A DNA stretch of 64,000 nt from Gnetum montanum (Eukaryota; Streptophyta; Gnetopsida; Gnetales; Gnetaceae). The translations under genes and the position numbers were made by a program. The stretch covers positions 445,609 to 509,608 of the forward strand of contig MNCI01028922.1 in NCBI GenBank assembly GCA_015680685.1, in the 5' to 3' direction. The notes beneath the pieces are model-generated. The model was not told where the DNA came from. It ran no database searches and saw only the letters and a program-made list of their open reading frames with translations. Positions 47,182-58,880 of this stretch are shown piece by piece; positions within the stretch are counted from its first letter, which is position 1; the number at the start of each line of letters is the position of its first letter.

Positions 47182-48941
47182 TGAAACACCATCAAAATTG
47201 CATTTTGTAACCATTTTGATCATTTAGCCTTCACCCCATGAAACCTAAGGCAAGAAATTCATTGTAAATGAAAATATTGCAATCCAAGAGATGTAAATTC
47301 ACATACTTTATACTTTTAAGGCTAAAAATTTTCTCATAAGTGATCAAAGACTCATCCCCCAAGTGAAAAAAATCATACAATGTATATATTTGGGCTTCTG
47401 TGGTGGGGGGCGGTGGGGTTGTTTAAAAATGCCTTTTTGGATGCCAAAATTGGCATGTTGATGAGTTTTATGGAGGGCATAACATTTTTTACATTAAAGA
47501 CACCTACCCCTAGTGAGGATGCATGGGGTACAAATGACCTCCCCCCTAGTGTGGAGGCCATATCCCCAACATGGAGAATCTAACGAGGAAGACCTAACAT
47601 AGAAGATCTACCTCCATCCAGGAAGATATACCTCTATCTAAGAATATCTTCCTCTAGTATGGAGGATCTTCCCTCAGCCTAGAAGATTTGCCTCCAGCTT
47701 GAAAGATTTGCCTCCAACATGGAAGATCTACCCCCACCCTGGAAGATCTTCCCCCAACATAGAAGATCTATCCCTAGCCTAGAAGATCTACTCCCAACAT
47801 GGAAGATCTGCCCCCATCATGGAAGATCTACCCTTAGTGTGGAAGATCTTTCCCCATCATAGAAGATCTACCACTAGCCTAGAAGATCTTCCTCCAGTGT
47901 AGATCTACACCTAGCTTGGAAGATCTCCCTCCTAGCATAGAATATTTACCCCCAGCATGGAAGATATTCCTCCATCTTGGAAGATCTTTCCCTAGCATAG
48001 AAGATCTACCCCCAACTTGGAAGATCTCCCCCTAGTGTGGAAGATCTGCCTCTAGAAAGGAAGATCTTTCCTTGGCCTAGAAGATTTGCTTCTAGCAAGG
48101 AAGATCTTTCCCTAGACTGGAAGATTTACCTCTAGCAAGGATGCCATCCCCCTAGTGTAGAAGCCATCATCCCAATGTGGATGGTGTGCCCCTATTACTA
48201 TTTTTAGTAAATGAAATGACTAGGCAGATATGACACTTACTATATATGGTAACCCCCTCAGATTTTGGTACCTACCCCACCTAAAACGTAACAAAAATTT
48301 GTAGCCAATTTGCAGTAATTTATAGTCAATTTGTAGTAAGATTCAAGATCCAAAACCTATATAAACAAATCCCAAACACCATTTTTAGGTTTTCCCCTTG
48401 GCACTCACACACTTTGCCATTTTTGCAAGCATTTTTACATTCAAGAGCTTTGAACACACATAGAGCTTCTTGAATTCCTAGCATGGAACCTCTAAAGCCC
48501 TTATTACACCCCCTTAAAACAAAAATGTTGTAGATTTAGTGCAAGGAGCAGTGAAGGTTCAAAAACATTGGGAGTTGTGCAGCATCTGAATCATGGAGCA
48601 ATGGATTCCAAGCCCCTACCAAAGTGAACCCCCTCGCTATCCTAGGTGCATTTTTGCACACATTTCTTAAACCTTTATTTATTTCTTTTAAAATAAAGTT
48701 TATAGTCCTATTTGTGTGCAAGATAGATTTATTTATTCCATTTTGGTGCATTTATTTTCTTAGATCTTCATTTTATTTTTATTTTTTCTACCTCCATTTT
48801 GCATTTTGTAAGTTCCTGAGTGATCTATTAGACCATCGAAGGCATCTTGGATTCCATTCTTTAGAGGCCTTGGGGATTTAGGTTAAAGTTGTTTTGCTGG
48901 GATTTTTGGTTTTCTAGTGATTAAATATTTTAGTTGCTACA
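47182..48941 (+). mobile_element. 3' LTR of outer Tat-A element
   Basis: The LTR starts TGAAACACC right after the polypurine tract and ends AGTTGCTACA at 48,941 (1,760 bp). It carries the GGAAGATCT array (47,585-48,140), a TATA box (TATATAAA, 48,359-48,366) and AATAAA (48,692-48,697), all collinear with the 5' LTR at 14,494-16,267. Confidence 0.85.
47585..48140 (+). repeat. 20-bp GGAAGATCT minisatellite in U3 (3' LTR)
   Basis: About 27 degenerate copies of GGAAGATCTACCCCYAGCAT. It is homologous to 14,880-15,445, but unit order and variants have diverged. Confidence 0.85.
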
Positions 48942-49555
48942 CACTAGAACAATTTTGGTGAGCTAGGAAGCCCCCATCCATGTTGCGACTACATTGGAGC
49001 TATGCTAGCTAACTAGGAATCCCCCATCCATGCTGGGACTATGAAATAGGTATGCTAGATAGCTAGGAAGCATTCATCCATGTTGGGACTATGCTAGAGC
49101 TATGATAGCTAGCTAGGAAGCCCCATCAATGTTGGAACTACATTGGAGCTACACTAGCCAACTAGGAAGCCCCATCCATGTTAGGACTACATTGGAGCTA
49201 TGCTGGATAGCTAGGAAGAGTTAAAATGCAATAATTTCAATGCTAGGCATAGGTGGTTTTAGTGTAGTTTTGGGTATAGCCAACATAACACCCATGAAAA
49301 CATCAAATATGGCAACTTCCAAGGCATTTTTATCCTTCCCAAGCCCAAATATATACATGGCATAACTTTTTCCATCTAGGAAGTAAGGCTATAACAACTT
49401 ATGAGGTAGTTTTTAGGCTTAAAAAGTTGAAATGTGTGAGATTGCAGCTCATGAACTATAAACCTCACATTTGATAATAGAATTCAGCCTCAAGTTTAAT
49501 TGTTAAGATTATAATGCCAAAAAGTTACCACATGAATTTTCTTGATGGTGTTTTG
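48942..49555 (-). mobile_element. Inverted Tat-A 5' LTR, right piece (LTR start; layer 1)
   Basis: On the minus strand, reading from 49,555, the sequence begins AAACACCATCAA after a decayed TG. It then follows the Tat-A LTR start: CACATTTCAACTTTTTAAG, CCTCATAAGTTGTTA, and TGTATATATTTGGGCTT. Bases 48,947-49,215 are the 49-bp array seen at 13,985-14,493. Together with that left piece it forms one LTR of about 1.9 kb split by the outer element. Confidence 0.75.
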
Positions 49556-52075
49556 AAGTGGAGGATATGCATTGATTTTAGGTTGTTGAACTTTGCGATA
49601 TTTAAGGACCATTTTCCTTTGCCATTCATTGACCAGGTCCTCAATACCATAGCAGGACATTAGTACTATAGTTTCCTTGATGGACACAATGGGTACAACT
49701 AGATCTACATTGCATTGGAAGATCAAGAGAAGACTACGTTCATCAGTCCATGGGAAATATTTTCATAAGAGTAAATGCCTTTTGGCTTGTGTAATACACC
49801 TACTACTTTCTAGAGATTAGTATTGAGTATCTTCTAGAAACCAATTGTTAATGATGTAGAAGTATTTATCGATGATTTTTATACTTATGAGTTAGATTTC
49901 AAGCAAGCATTGGACCATTTAGAGAAGGTATTAAAACTAATTTAAAGATCAATTGGCAAAAGAGAGAGTTAATAATCCAATATGTGATTGTCTTAGGACA
50001 TAAGTTATCACAAAAGAGAATACTTATAGACCTAAATAAGATAAGAGTCATTCACAACATCACCTAAAGGCCATGAATTGTTAAGGATGTTAGATCATTT
50101 CTAGGCCATATAGGATATTATAGAAGGTTCATAGGAAATTTTTCCAAAATAGCAAAGCTGTTGGTAGAATTGACAAAGAAAGATGCATCACTCTAGTGGA
50201 CAAAACACTATGAGAAGGCATTTGATACACTAAAATAGAAGTTAATTGAAACACGAATTCTTTGAGCTTTAGATTAGTTCAAGTCCTTCCACATAATGAT
50301 AGATACTTCTAATTATACATGGGGCATAGTATTGATGTAGCTTGATGATTAAAAGAGACCACACTACATACACTGTGCCATCATTGATGCATAACTTAAT
50401 TACACAACTACAAAATAGGAGCTTATGGTTGTGGTGTATGTGATGGTAAAATTTAGACATTACATGCTTGGGTACCCTATTTATGTTGACATAAATCATA
50501 GTGAAAAAGGATTTCTGATGAATAAACCAATGGTGAGTCTAAGGATGATAAGGTGGCTCGTAATCGTACAAGAATTTGACATTACCATGATTGATAAGAA
50601 GGAAACAGAGAACATCATACCATATCACTTGTAAAGGCTATGATGGAAACCCTAGGATCAAGAAGAACTATTATCAAACTAGTTTCCCAATGAGAAATTA
50701 TTTATGAAGATGACAACGGCTATCAACTTGATAGAAAAATCATGGATCATTGACTATATGACTTATCTACTCACATAAGGACTCCCTGTTAAGTCAAATA
50801 GAAAACAGATAGAGTAGTTCCTCCATAAAGTGAATAGATATATGGAATAATTGGAAATATTTACAAGGTCTGTGTTGTTGGATTTGTAAGATGATATGTT
50901 CCGGAAGAGAACTAACAAAGAATTCTTTAGGATGCACATGAAGGAACATGTGGTGATTACTATGTAGGATGTAGGATAGCACTTAAGTTGATGATGGTAG
51001 GCTACTTCTCACCTACCATATTATAGGCTACACACAACTTCACCCAGTCTTGTGAGAGATGTCATCATGATGAAGGAATAACAACTAGGAATGAAGGGCC
51101 ACAACAATGGATTCAACCATTGGAATCATTTAACATATGTGAAATTGATTTTATGGGGCCCATAGCACCAATGTCAAATGAGAAATCATACATCATAGTG
51201 ATGATTAATTATTGTACTAAATGGGTAGAAGTAGTTGTATTTAAGGATTGTACAACAAAAAGGGTTGCTAAATTCTTTTAATAGCACATGGTAAATAGGT
51301 TTGGAGTATAATGAATGCTCATATTGACAATAGAACACACTTCATAGGTGCTACATTCAAGAAGCTCATGCAACAACTTGGTGTGAACCATAAGTTAACT
51401 ACACCATACCACTCCTAAGAGAATGGTCAAGCAGAAGAGACAAACTAGGAAATTACAAGAATATTAACTATAATAGTTATTTGATTTATAAAAGATTGGA
51501 GTATGAAACTAAATCATGCTTTATGGGCCTATAGGACCACATGGAAAATTTTGATAGGATACTCATCTTATGAGCTAGTTCATGGATTACTGCCTATGCT
51601 ACCAATCCAAACAGAGCTAAAAATGTTAGCTATTGCTTGTAAACTTGACCTAGATTTAAGCTTAGCTTAGAAAGAACATCATGAATCTCAACATTTTACA
51701 AGAAAATAGACTTGTAGCCCTAATGATCAAGGAAATACATAAGAAGTATTTCAAACATCGACATGACACATGCCTTTGCCAAGTATGAATCCAACCATGC
51801 AATAGGATTCTATATTATAATCCTAGTCATGAACCATAGAAGGATAAATTCCAAACCTTATGGGAAGGATCCTACATCATCCATGCAACATATTTCTTAG
51901 GCACCATGCAAATTTACCATCCAACCAACCCACAAAAATCTATTTTATTCAATATTCAATAGGTCAAACAATACCATAAATATCCTGATTCCTCTATGAA
52001 CTCTACCCAACTTACTAAATCATCCTAAACCTATTCGATCTTCTAGTTGACTATTTTCAATGATAGTTGTGGGGG
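49556..52075 (+). pseudogene. Athila-like Ty3/gypsy pol fragment (RT, RNase H, integrase)
   Basis: RT begins mid-domain at 49,556 (RICIDFRLLN, HFPLPFIDQVLNTI, FLDGHNGYN, LEDQEKTTFISPW, MPFGLCNTPTTF) and keeps FIDDF at the catalytic site. RNase H (50,280-50,640) shows IDTSNYTWGIVL, ELMVVVYVMVKFRHY and MIRWLVIVQEFDITMIDKK. Integrase (50,900-51,600) has EIDFMGPIAPM, WVE, IDNRTHF and ENGQAEETN. The C-terminal part has TLWEGSYII. The sequence motifs differ from Tat and resemble the Athila/CRM side of plant gypsy; the lineage is tentative. Its 5' part is missing because the minus-strand Tat-A element entered at 49,555. Many TAG and TAA stops are present. Confidence 0.75.
52065..52075 (+). other. 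Polypurine tract of the Athila-like element
   Basis: AGTTGTGGGGG lies just after the last integrase-coding codons and just before TGTCCTAGG, the presumed LTR start at 52,076. Confidence 0.5.
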
Positions 52076-53850
52076 TGTCCTAGGCATCAAACTGAATCTT
52101 TTTTTTCTTAGTACTTCTTCACATTCTTTGATATATTTTCGTTCTGTTATACTTTTCCATTTTTTAATGATTTGATATTCTTTGATATATTTTAAATTAT
52201 TTCTCCATTTTATCATTTTTTCTATGATTTTTGTTAATTATCTTGTACATATTTTTGTTAATTTTTCCAATAAAGTGCAAAGGAATAAATTAAGATGTAG
52301 TTCTAATAAGGTGAAGATTAGCCTATATTATCAAATCATGAAGGACTAATTCTATATATAGTGATTCATCCATTCAATTTCAATAATAGGAGGTTCTTAC
52401 TAGGGCCATATTGATATTCTTCTCACAATGAAAGTAAAATAAACTTGTGATCATTATGCTTGGATAGAAAAGTAAAGAACCAAGTGGAAATCAAAAGGAT
52501 GTAACATCAATAGGATTATTGGATTCTCCATGATTGTTACTATGAGTCTTATCCTATTATTAAGATCATATTATTTTCTTAAGTTCTAATGAAAAATGGA
52601 AGTATGAGTACAATAAATGTTACCTTATCATGTCATTGGAAAGATATGTTACCCATGCCTAAAGGTAGTCCTCTAGTAAGTTTGATACAATCAAAATATA
52701 ATAAAAACAAAAAATAAAAATTTTTAGGGATTCCATTGGAAATACATGTTACCAATTCTTGAAGATAGGTGGCTTCTTAGAAATCTAAAAAGTAAGTACG
52801 TTGTTAATAAACTCCTTCCTTGAACTACATTGTTAAGTGATAATACTTCTTGGAACAGTGATAGTGTTGTGGTTGTTAGTCTTGGGGATGATACAATGTG
52901 ATGTCACTAGAAAGTGGTTTGGACTTGGTTGGGATCTTGGATGGAAAGGCTAATAATTACTTTAACCACATATTACACACAAGGATTCATTATGATTATG
53001 GTAAGACATCTCACATCTCAATTTCTACAATCCTTTCTAATTTCATTTCATCTCACTAGTATATTTAATCATAATTCTATGCTTTTGTATAATATAGTGA
53101 AGTTCCATTCTAGCAATACTAACATGTATGTTTGGCAAGATAGGTATGTTCTACATTCAACTCCTTGAGTCACTACAGACACTTATAGGCATGGTTATAC
53201 AAGGGCACTAAGGGCTTGAGCCTGCTTTGGGGAGGATCCACTTTTATAACTCTTGTTCATACTTGACAATCAATTCTACATCATCTCTTGCATCCAAGAC
53301 ACTTTAGCACTCAAGTTTCTTTCCAAAAATATTTATAATATATCCATATGTTAATAATTCTTAGTATATATCATATATATCTATTGACCTTTGTTTCTCG
53401 AGATTCCTTTCTCATGACCTTTGAATGCTAAATTTTCATAATCCAAGCATCAGCTATGACTCAATACCCTTTAGACAACCTTCATATCTTCCAAATTATC
53501 CAATTGACTCAATTTTCCACAAAAAATTCAAAATTTTTCAGTGATGATGTTGTATGCCCTATGACATCACAACTATGATGTTGTGCATATAAAAATACTA
53601 TATAAGCATGCAGGAGTTAGAAAAAATTTTCATTCTACATTTCAACATAAGCAAAGTTCATGTAGTTTTTACAAGCTATGACAACCAAAATTCCTAATGC
53701 CATAAATTCCTCACTGCAACTTTGATTTGTGAAATTCTTGAACCCTATTGATCCAAGAGTGCTCAACTTAGTCGTGGAGGGACCTATTACATGTAGATAA
53801 GGAAGATTGAGCCAAAATTTTATAATTCCTAGAATATAATATAAAGGATA
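52076..53850 (+). mobile_element. Probable 3' LTR of the Athila-like element and unassigned flank
   Basis: The sequence starts TGTCCTAGG after a G-rich polypurine tract. A TATATATA box is at about 52,353 and an AAATAAACTTG stretch near 52,437, as expected for an LTR promoter and R region. A second TATA-like CTATATAAG occurs at 53,602. I could not fix the right end, because no second copy is in the window. No coding sequence is supported; the open frame at 52,914-53,168 lacks homology. Confidence 0.4.
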
Positions 53851-54790
53851 AGTACAAGAATATAATAAGAATATTTTAGTTAACTAATCAAATAAAATCC
53901 AATGAACTTCATAAATTCTCCTAACCAACCATACCAACCATTCAAGGGTACAATAAACAAGAAAATGATAACTATGAGAGGCCATATTATTCAAAGATAT
54001 AACAATTAGGTTTAGAAATTTCTCCAACTATGTAATCATGATAAGAGCTAATAAAAAGGATAAAAATTAAATCAAACCAAGAATACAAGAAAGGATTATG
54101 AACCAGTAGGAATCAATTTGAAATCCCTTAATAACCTTGAATTCTTAATGATTGTAAATGACTCTAAAGAGACCTACAGTAGAGGAACCCTCATAGCTTG
54201 GTAGCAAGAGATCAACAGGGCAAGGAAGAGGCCAACCAAGATAAAAAACTTCTTATGTTGAATAAGGAAAGTAGGATGCTTAATCATTTAGCATTCATTA
54301 ATAGATCCCTATTACTGAACAGTCAGCCCAAGTTGAAGTAGAGGCACCACTAGCACCAAAATAGGGACAACAACTCATGCTATTTGTAGATTACCTCTAG
54401 GCCATCAAGGAGACATAAATAATATCCATAGTCATTGTAGAATTAGACTTTGGACCATTCATGAAGTTTTGTTCAAAAGCTATCAAGATATAACTTCAAG
54501 CATCTTCCTTATGGCCAACCCTATCGAGTAATGCCAAATGGTACATAGAAGAAGTATATTAATTTTGAGAAAAAAAGAACGATGATGAAATAGTAACAAT
54601 AAAAGGAGTCTCCATGCCATATTCTATTGAGGCAAAAGAAAAGGTCCTGAACATATCAAATGTTAGAGCCAATGATCCACAAATCTCCACAAGGTCCAAC
54701 ATTGATGCTAAAATGTTATGGCTATAAAGAGTCTTTGGCAAGGAAGACAATGACTATAGTGAGCTCACTACTAAAGAAAATATATATTTT
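53851..54790 (+). other. Unassigned AT-rich stretch before the copia element
   Basis: No domain is recognised. Short open stretches at 54,300-54,780 on the plus strand (for example MLEPMIHKSPQGPTLML from 54,660) look like decayed coding sequence of another retroelement, but homology cannot be shown. The copia element was inserted at its right edge. Confidence 0.25.
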
Positions 54791-55066
54791 AATATTGGAA
54801 ACTATAATTTGGTTTGACCTTTTAGTTTATCAAAATATTAAGGAAAATGGAGAAAATAGAATGTTTGTTGTGGATAATGTTTTTGTAGGACATGAACAAG
54901 AACTTCACAATGAGATTTGAGAACTCAAGGAAACAAGATCTATAGTGATATATCGAAATGAAGACTATGTGGTTAAGATGAGAGAAGGAATGAAAATGAA
55001 GGCTACAAAGCAAGTTAAGATTCTCTAAGGACTTATTCAACTCCCCTTCTAAGTTCTCTATCTACA
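54791..55066 (+). mobile_element. 5' LTR remnant of the Ty1/copia element
   Basis: Bases 54,830-55,028 align with 58,980-59,175 of the 3' LTR (shared TAAGGAAAATGGAGAAAATA and AGGACATGAACAAGAACT). The alignment then jumps to the last 40 bases (CCCCTTCTAAGTTCTCTATCTACA, core CTAAGTTCTC at 55,050), which match 59,997-60,031. About 0.8 kb of the LTR is deleted here, and its left edge is not clear. Confidence 0.6.
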
Positions 55067-55068
55067 AG

Positions 55069-55080
55069 TGGTATCAAAGC
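55069..55080 (+). promoter_or_regulatory. Primer-binding site (initiator tRNA-Met), copia
   Basis: TGGTATCAAAGC is one base off TGGTATCAGAGC, the usual plant copia primer site complementary to the 3' end of initiator tRNA-Met. It lies two bases after the LTR end. Confidence 0.85.
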
Positions 55081-55107
55081 CTGGTAATCTCACGTAGATA
55101 ACTTAAC

Positions 55108-55737
55108 ATGGACATGAAAGGGAAAATAAACATCAGATCACTAGTAGCTATCAGATTCAATTGGACAAATAGACTGATTTTCTTCATCAATTTCTTCTTG
55201 AAGTGTTGTATTCATTCCCTCTACTACATTAGTAAAGGTAAGTTTCTTATTCTCTCTTCTACATTTAGTTGGATATATAATAGAAGAGATTATAACTATA
55301 GGTATGATAATATCTATGACAAGTTGGACAAGAAAGAAAGTCTAAATAATCGTATAAGTCATCATAAAGAACATGAAAAATCCTTCAAAGAAAGGTATGG
55401 GTGGCTTTACAATGAAATTATTTCATTTAAAAGTATATGCTTTAAAATGAAAGATATCTTACATGACAAAGAGATAAAGATTACAACTCTTAATGATGAA
55501 TGTTCTTATCTTAAAAAAAAAACCTCAAACCTAACAGATGAGATTAAAAGACTAAACAAGGACATTGAGCAGATGGATAAGAAATTTTTAGAAAAGCCCA
55601 AAGATCAAGAGCAAAAGGATGTACATATAAAGGATTCTTTAGAAGGCAGTTGTTTTAGATTTGGTAACATAACAAAATTTAGGACTCTAAATTATTTCTA
55701 TTATAGAAAATTTGGACATGTTCAAGTATATTGCTAG
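55108..55737 (+). pseudogene. Ty1/copia gag, truncated
   Basis: A 209-codon open frame starts at the ATG at 55,108, 28 bases after the primer site. The N-terminal 60 residues are hydrophobic/aromatic and lack the usual gag start. The middle is lysine- and glutamate-rich and probably coiled coil (ISHHKEHEKSFKERYGWLYN, KTSNLTDEIKRLNKDIEQMD). The C-terminus has a decayed CCHC zinc knuckle (YFYYRKFGHVQVYC, with the first two cysteines replaced by tyrosines). It is shorter than complete SIRE-type gags and lacks the UBN2-type core, so it has an internal deletion. Confidence 0.65.
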
Positions 55738-55740
55738 CTT

Positions 55741-58690
55741 TGGATGAAACATTAAACTTGGCCTTTTCAAAAACAACCTACACAAGGTGCTTTGTAGGGA
55801 AAGAAAGGAGAGAAAGCTTAAATAGAACATGAAGGCTCAAATTTCTCTCTCTGCAATCAAAACAAGGACATGGCATATTGATAGCAGTTGTTCAAGACAT
55901 ATGATAGGAGATAAAGCCTAATTCATACACTTCTTAGAAAAATATTATAGAACCATCACTTTTGGAGATGACATGGAGGCTCCTATAATAGGTATTGGTA
56001 CCATAAGAGGAAAAAGAAAGGGACAACCTAATGTAAATAAAGTTTTCTTTGTTAAAGAATTAAAGAATAATCTTCTTAGTGTTAGTAAACTTTTTGACTC
56101 AAATTTTGAAGTTAGTTTTTCAAAAGAAGCTTGTGGAATTAAATAGTTAGCCACTGGAAACATTGTAATAGAAGAAACTAGGAAGACAAATGTTTACACC
56201 ATTGTATTTGGAGACAATCTTAACCTTGAATCCAAGTGCTTGATCAGTAATATAGATGATGCTCGTATGTGGCATAGAAAGTTGAGCCACATAAACAAAG
56301 AAATTCTTCAAACTTTGGTGATAAAGAAAATGGTTCATTAATTACCCAAACTTAAAGACTTCAATTTGAACACCTGTGAAGCATGCCAAAAGGGAAAGAA
56401 AACAAGGGTAAGGTTTGGTAAGATAAATTGCATCTCTACCTATTGTTCCTTAGATTTACTTCACATGGATTTGGTTTGTCCCTCTCAAACACTTATTTTG
56501 GGAAAGAAAAAGTATTTTCTAACCATTGTTGATGATTACTCTCATTTTACATGGGTTGCCTTTTTATATCACAAGGATGAAGTATTTGATCATTTCTTAA
56601 GAATTTTCAATTAGATTTAAAAAGAAAAATACTATGGTATCAAGGTAATCAAGAGTGATAATGGAGTGGAGTTAAAGAATGCCAAATTTGAGCAATTTTG
56701 TCAAATGAATCACATACTTCATTAATTCTCTACTATAAGAACTCCTCAAAAAAATGATTTAGTTGAAAGAAGAAATAGGATCTTGAATTAAATATGGAGA
56801 ACAATATTGAATGACATAAATCTTCCTTACCACTTTTGAATTGAAGCAATTAACATTGCTTGCTATGTCTCCAATAAGGTTTTGGGAAGAAGGTTTATCT
56901 CTAAGACTACCTATGAATTATGGATTTGTAGAAAATATTTGGTAGGTTATTTTCATGTCTTTGGTTCTAACTACTATATTCTTAATGATAAAGATATCTT
57001 AAGAAAATACGATCTTAAAACTAATAAAGACATTTTCTTAGGACACTCTTTTGTCACCAATTCGACCTAAGATGCCTAGACTTAGTACAATACATTCTCT
57101 AAATAATGTAATTGGACAAGTATAAGATGGAATTCACACTAGGATCCAAACTAAGGAAATTTGTGCCTATGCAGCATATTTCTCACAACTAGAACCCAAA
57201 AACTTTGAAGACGTAGAAGGAGAAGGTTGGATTTCTGCTATGCAAGATGAACTAAAGCAATTCATTAGGAATGATCTATGGAAATTGACACCTAAACCAA
57301 ATCATAAAATGATTATTGGGACACAATGGATTTTTAGGAATAAAATCGATGAAAATGGAAAAATCAATAAAAATAAAGTTAGGCTAGTTAAAAAAGGCTA
57401 TAATCAATAAAAAGGAATTGATTTTATTGAGACTTTTGCTCTCGTTGCTAGAATTGAATGTATTAGACTTCTTTTGGCATATACTAGCATTAAAAATATC
57501 AAGCTATATTAAATGGAATGAAAAGTGCCTTTCTAAAAGGGACAATATAAGAAGAGATATATATTGAACAACCTAAAGGATTTGTAGATGCAATTAATTC
57601 TGATAATGTTTTTAGGCTTAAGAAGGCTCTCTATGGGCTTAAACAAGTTCCTAGAACTTGGTACGAAAGACTATCCCAACACTTGACATTCAATGGCTTT
57701 GAAAGAGGTAGGGTAGATGTCACTTTATTTCTCAAAAGAGAAGGTAATGATTTACTTATTATTCAAATCTATGTTGGCGATATTATTTTTGGTGCTACTA
57801 ATGAAATTCTATGCAATAATTTTTAATATCTTATGCAGTTAGGATTTGAAATAAGCATGATGGGAGAGTTTAAAAAATTTCTTGGATTTCAAATTAATCA
57901 CACGAAAGATGGAACCTTTATTTGTCAAACCCAATATATCAAAGATATACTACTGAAATTCAACTTGGTAGAAGTTAAGTTAAAGAACACTCCTATGATA
58001 GAAAATTTCAAGCTCACCAAAGATGATCAAGGAAAATATATTAATCACAAACTTTACAAAGTTATGATAGGTAGCCTACTTTATTTAACTAGCTAGTAGA
58101 CCAGACGTTACATTAAGTGTAGGAATTTGTGCTAGATATCAAGAAAACTCAAAAGAATCTGATATAAAGGCTACTAAATGTATTTTTCATTATCTAAAGG
58201 GTACTTCTAATTAGGGACTTTGGTATTTAAAGGATTATCCACTTGATCTTGCTGGATATTATGATGTAGATTGGGTAGGTTGTTTAGATGATTATTGAAC
58301 CACAAGTGGAAATTTCTTTTTCCTAGGAAAGAGGCTTGTCTATTGGATAACCAAAAAGCAAACTTCCACAACACTCTCTATGATAGAAGTTAAGTACATT
58401 TTAGTTGGAATTTGTTGTGCCCTAATTTTTATGGATGAAAGAAACACTCAAGGAGTTAGAGGTAAAACCATAATTTAGACCAATTTATTGCTACAACATC
58501 AACACCAACAATATGACAAATAATCCAATCTAATATTCTTGTAAAAACACATTGAAATTCAACATCACTTTATATGAGAACACACTGAACTTGGGCATAT
58601 AAAGCTAGAATTTATTGGAACAGAAAGTCAACTTCCAGATGCTTTCAGCAAACCTCTCAATAAATGGTGACTCATTGCTCTCTGTAAAGA
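55741..58690 (+). pseudogene. SIRE-like Ty1/copia pol (protease, integrase, RT, RNase H)
   Basis: Domains lie in copia order. The protease region (55,865-56,010) has WHIDSSCSRHM, where the D-S-G has become D-S-S, and NNLLSVSKL. The GAG-pre-integrase motif is MWHRKLSHINKE (56,268). Integrase (56,366-57,070) has CEACQKGKKTR, LHMDLVCPSQ, IVDDYSHFTWV, KSDNGVELKN, and RTPQKNDLVERRN. RT (57,215-58,095) has KNKVRLVKKGYNQ, ALYGLKQVPRTWYERL and YVGDIIFGATN, where the canonical YVDD has lost its first Asp. RNase H (58,100-58,690) has RPDVTLSVGICARYQ, DWVGCLDDY and HIEIQHHF. The DIIFGATN motif points to the SIRE/Maximus clade. Stops and one frameshift near 57,520 disable it. Confidence 0.85.
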
Positions 58691-58866
58691 CATGGTGATA
58701 GGATGTTGTTCTATTAAGTAATATTTGGCTTTTAATCTTGAATAAAGAATAGCTATTCTAGGCTCTCAAAACACAAAAAATATATATCTCTATATTATTT
58801 TAGTTATTTTCTTTCTTCTCTTACATGTATTTAGGGGAACTTCTTTGAACCCTTTTTGTTTTTGTC

Positions 58867-58880
58867 CAAAAAGGAGGAGA
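58867..58880 (+). other. Polypurine tract of the copia element
   Basis: AAAAAGGAGGAGA immediately precedes the 3' LTR start TGAAAATAAC. It is the standard plus-strand primer of plant copia elements. Confidence 0.75.

Noticed and set aside
52914-53168. 84-codon plus-strand frame
   Set aside because: It lies in the probable LTR of the Athila-like element and has no domain or conserved copy.
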